Shown piece after piece: positions 13,294-13,439 of a stretch of DNA of 13,439 bases. The translations under genes and the position numbers were made by a program. Under the pieces are notes generated by a model. It was not told the DNA's origin, did not search any database, and saw only the letters and a list, made by a program, of their open reading frames with translations. Source of the DNA: DATGLG01 sp035294245 (GTDB taxonomy: Bacteria; Pseudomonadota; Alphaproteobacteria; JACZXZ01); assembly GCA_035294245.1 (NCBI GenBank), contig DATGLG010000046.1, positions 1 to 13,439 of the forward strand, written 5' to 3'. Every line of letters begins with the position of its first letter. Position 1 is the first letter of the stretch.

Positions 13294-13439
13294 TCAAAAC
13301 AGTGGTTCGCGGCCGTGATCCCGAGCTCGCGAAATATCGACATCTTCCAGCGGCGCAGCAGCAAGCAGAGCCTTCAAACTGTCAGCCCGCGGGCGGCGCT
13401 GATTGGCGCGGACCACATGGCTCCGCCGTGCCAAGCGCC
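13294..13439 (-). CDS. C-terminal part of a putative antitoxin (Phd/YefM-like), runs off right edge
   Basis: The minus strand is open from the window edge to TGA at 13294-13296, encoding 47 residues. They end with SLKALLAAAPLEDVDISRAR then DHGREPLF. The SLxxxLxAxPL...I.R..D..RE pattern resembles C-termini of Phd/YefM-type antitoxins, which bind and neutralise a toxin. This is a pattern match on a short segment and could be wrong. A cognate toxin would normally follow directly, but the downstream DNA (13293 leftward) holds a hairpin and no toxin-like ORF, so the gene may be an orphan or the toxin may be upstream. It probably belongs to host or neighbouring DNA rather than the phage operon. Confidence 0.4.
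   Translation of the reverse strand, partial: RLARRSHVVRANQRRPRADSLKALLAAAPLEDVDISRARDHGREPLF

Noticed and set aside
12836..13297. 153-aa and 62-aa minus-strand ORFs in the right-hand region
   Set aside because: The longer one starts at TTG on the antitoxin-like gene's stop and reads through the hairpins; neither shows a domain or ribosome site. The shorter (13057-13245) looks slightly protein-like but not enough to call.

Overview
The window is high-GC DNA with strongly G/C-ending codons. It looks like an alphaproteobacterial genome, probably Rhizobiales or a relative. This rests on the gene families (serine recombinase paired with DUF2924, a DUF6362 protein, a Sak4-like ATPase) and on codon style; no ribosomal or housekeeping gene is present to confirm it. 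The content is that of a prophage or phage-derived integrative element: an integration module, a regulatory pair, then a long replication/recombination operon. No capsid, tail, terminase or lysis gene is visible.

Layout. (1) 1-735, minus strand: the 5' end of a large serine recombinase (runs off the left edge), a DUF2924 protein whose stop overlaps the recombinase start, and a small protein upstream. (2) 736-904: a divergent intergenic region with a perfect 8-bp inverted repeat. (3) 905-3050, plus strand: two overlapping genes, an unrecognised 411-aa protein and a protein with a Cys cluster plus an OmpR-type winged helix. (4) 3051-3175: a GC stem followed by four TTCCCA-type repeats spaced one helical turn apart. 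(5) 3176-12844, plus strand: a tightly packed operon, mostly with 1-4 bp overlaps. It encodes a sigma-factor-like protein, three small unknown proteins, a Sak4-like RecA-fold ATPase, a DUF669-type ssDNA-binding-like protein, two small unknown proteins (one with a Cys cluster), a Cas4-like PD-(D/E)XK nuclease with an Fe-S cysteine set, a RecD/Dda-like SF1B helicase, a 1006-aa Toprim primase with a C-terminal ATPase-like domain, a possible 19-aa ORF, a 65-aa protein and a DUF6362 HTH protein. (6) 12845-13293: apparently non-coding, with three GTGAGACA repeats at exact 15-bp period and three stem-loops. (7) 13294-13439, minus strand: the 3' end of a gene resembling a Phd/YefM-type antitoxin.

How the parts work together (inference from families): the serine recombinase integrates and excises the element; the winged-helix pair and the sigma-like protein are candidate regulators. 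Sak4-like ATPase, SSB-like protein and Cas4-like nuclease form a recombination set; the SF1B helicase and Toprim primase are replication enzymes.

The most striking signal is inside the 3' end of the primase gene (about 11769-12116). There are 14 perfect copies of the 8-mer GTGAACGT, nine on one strand and five on the other, plus near-copies. Many are in tandem at 9-bp period, and one triple forward array faces a triple reverse array across an AT-rich gap. This resembles an iteron-type replication origin embedded in a replication gene, as in phage lambda O, and deserves testing.
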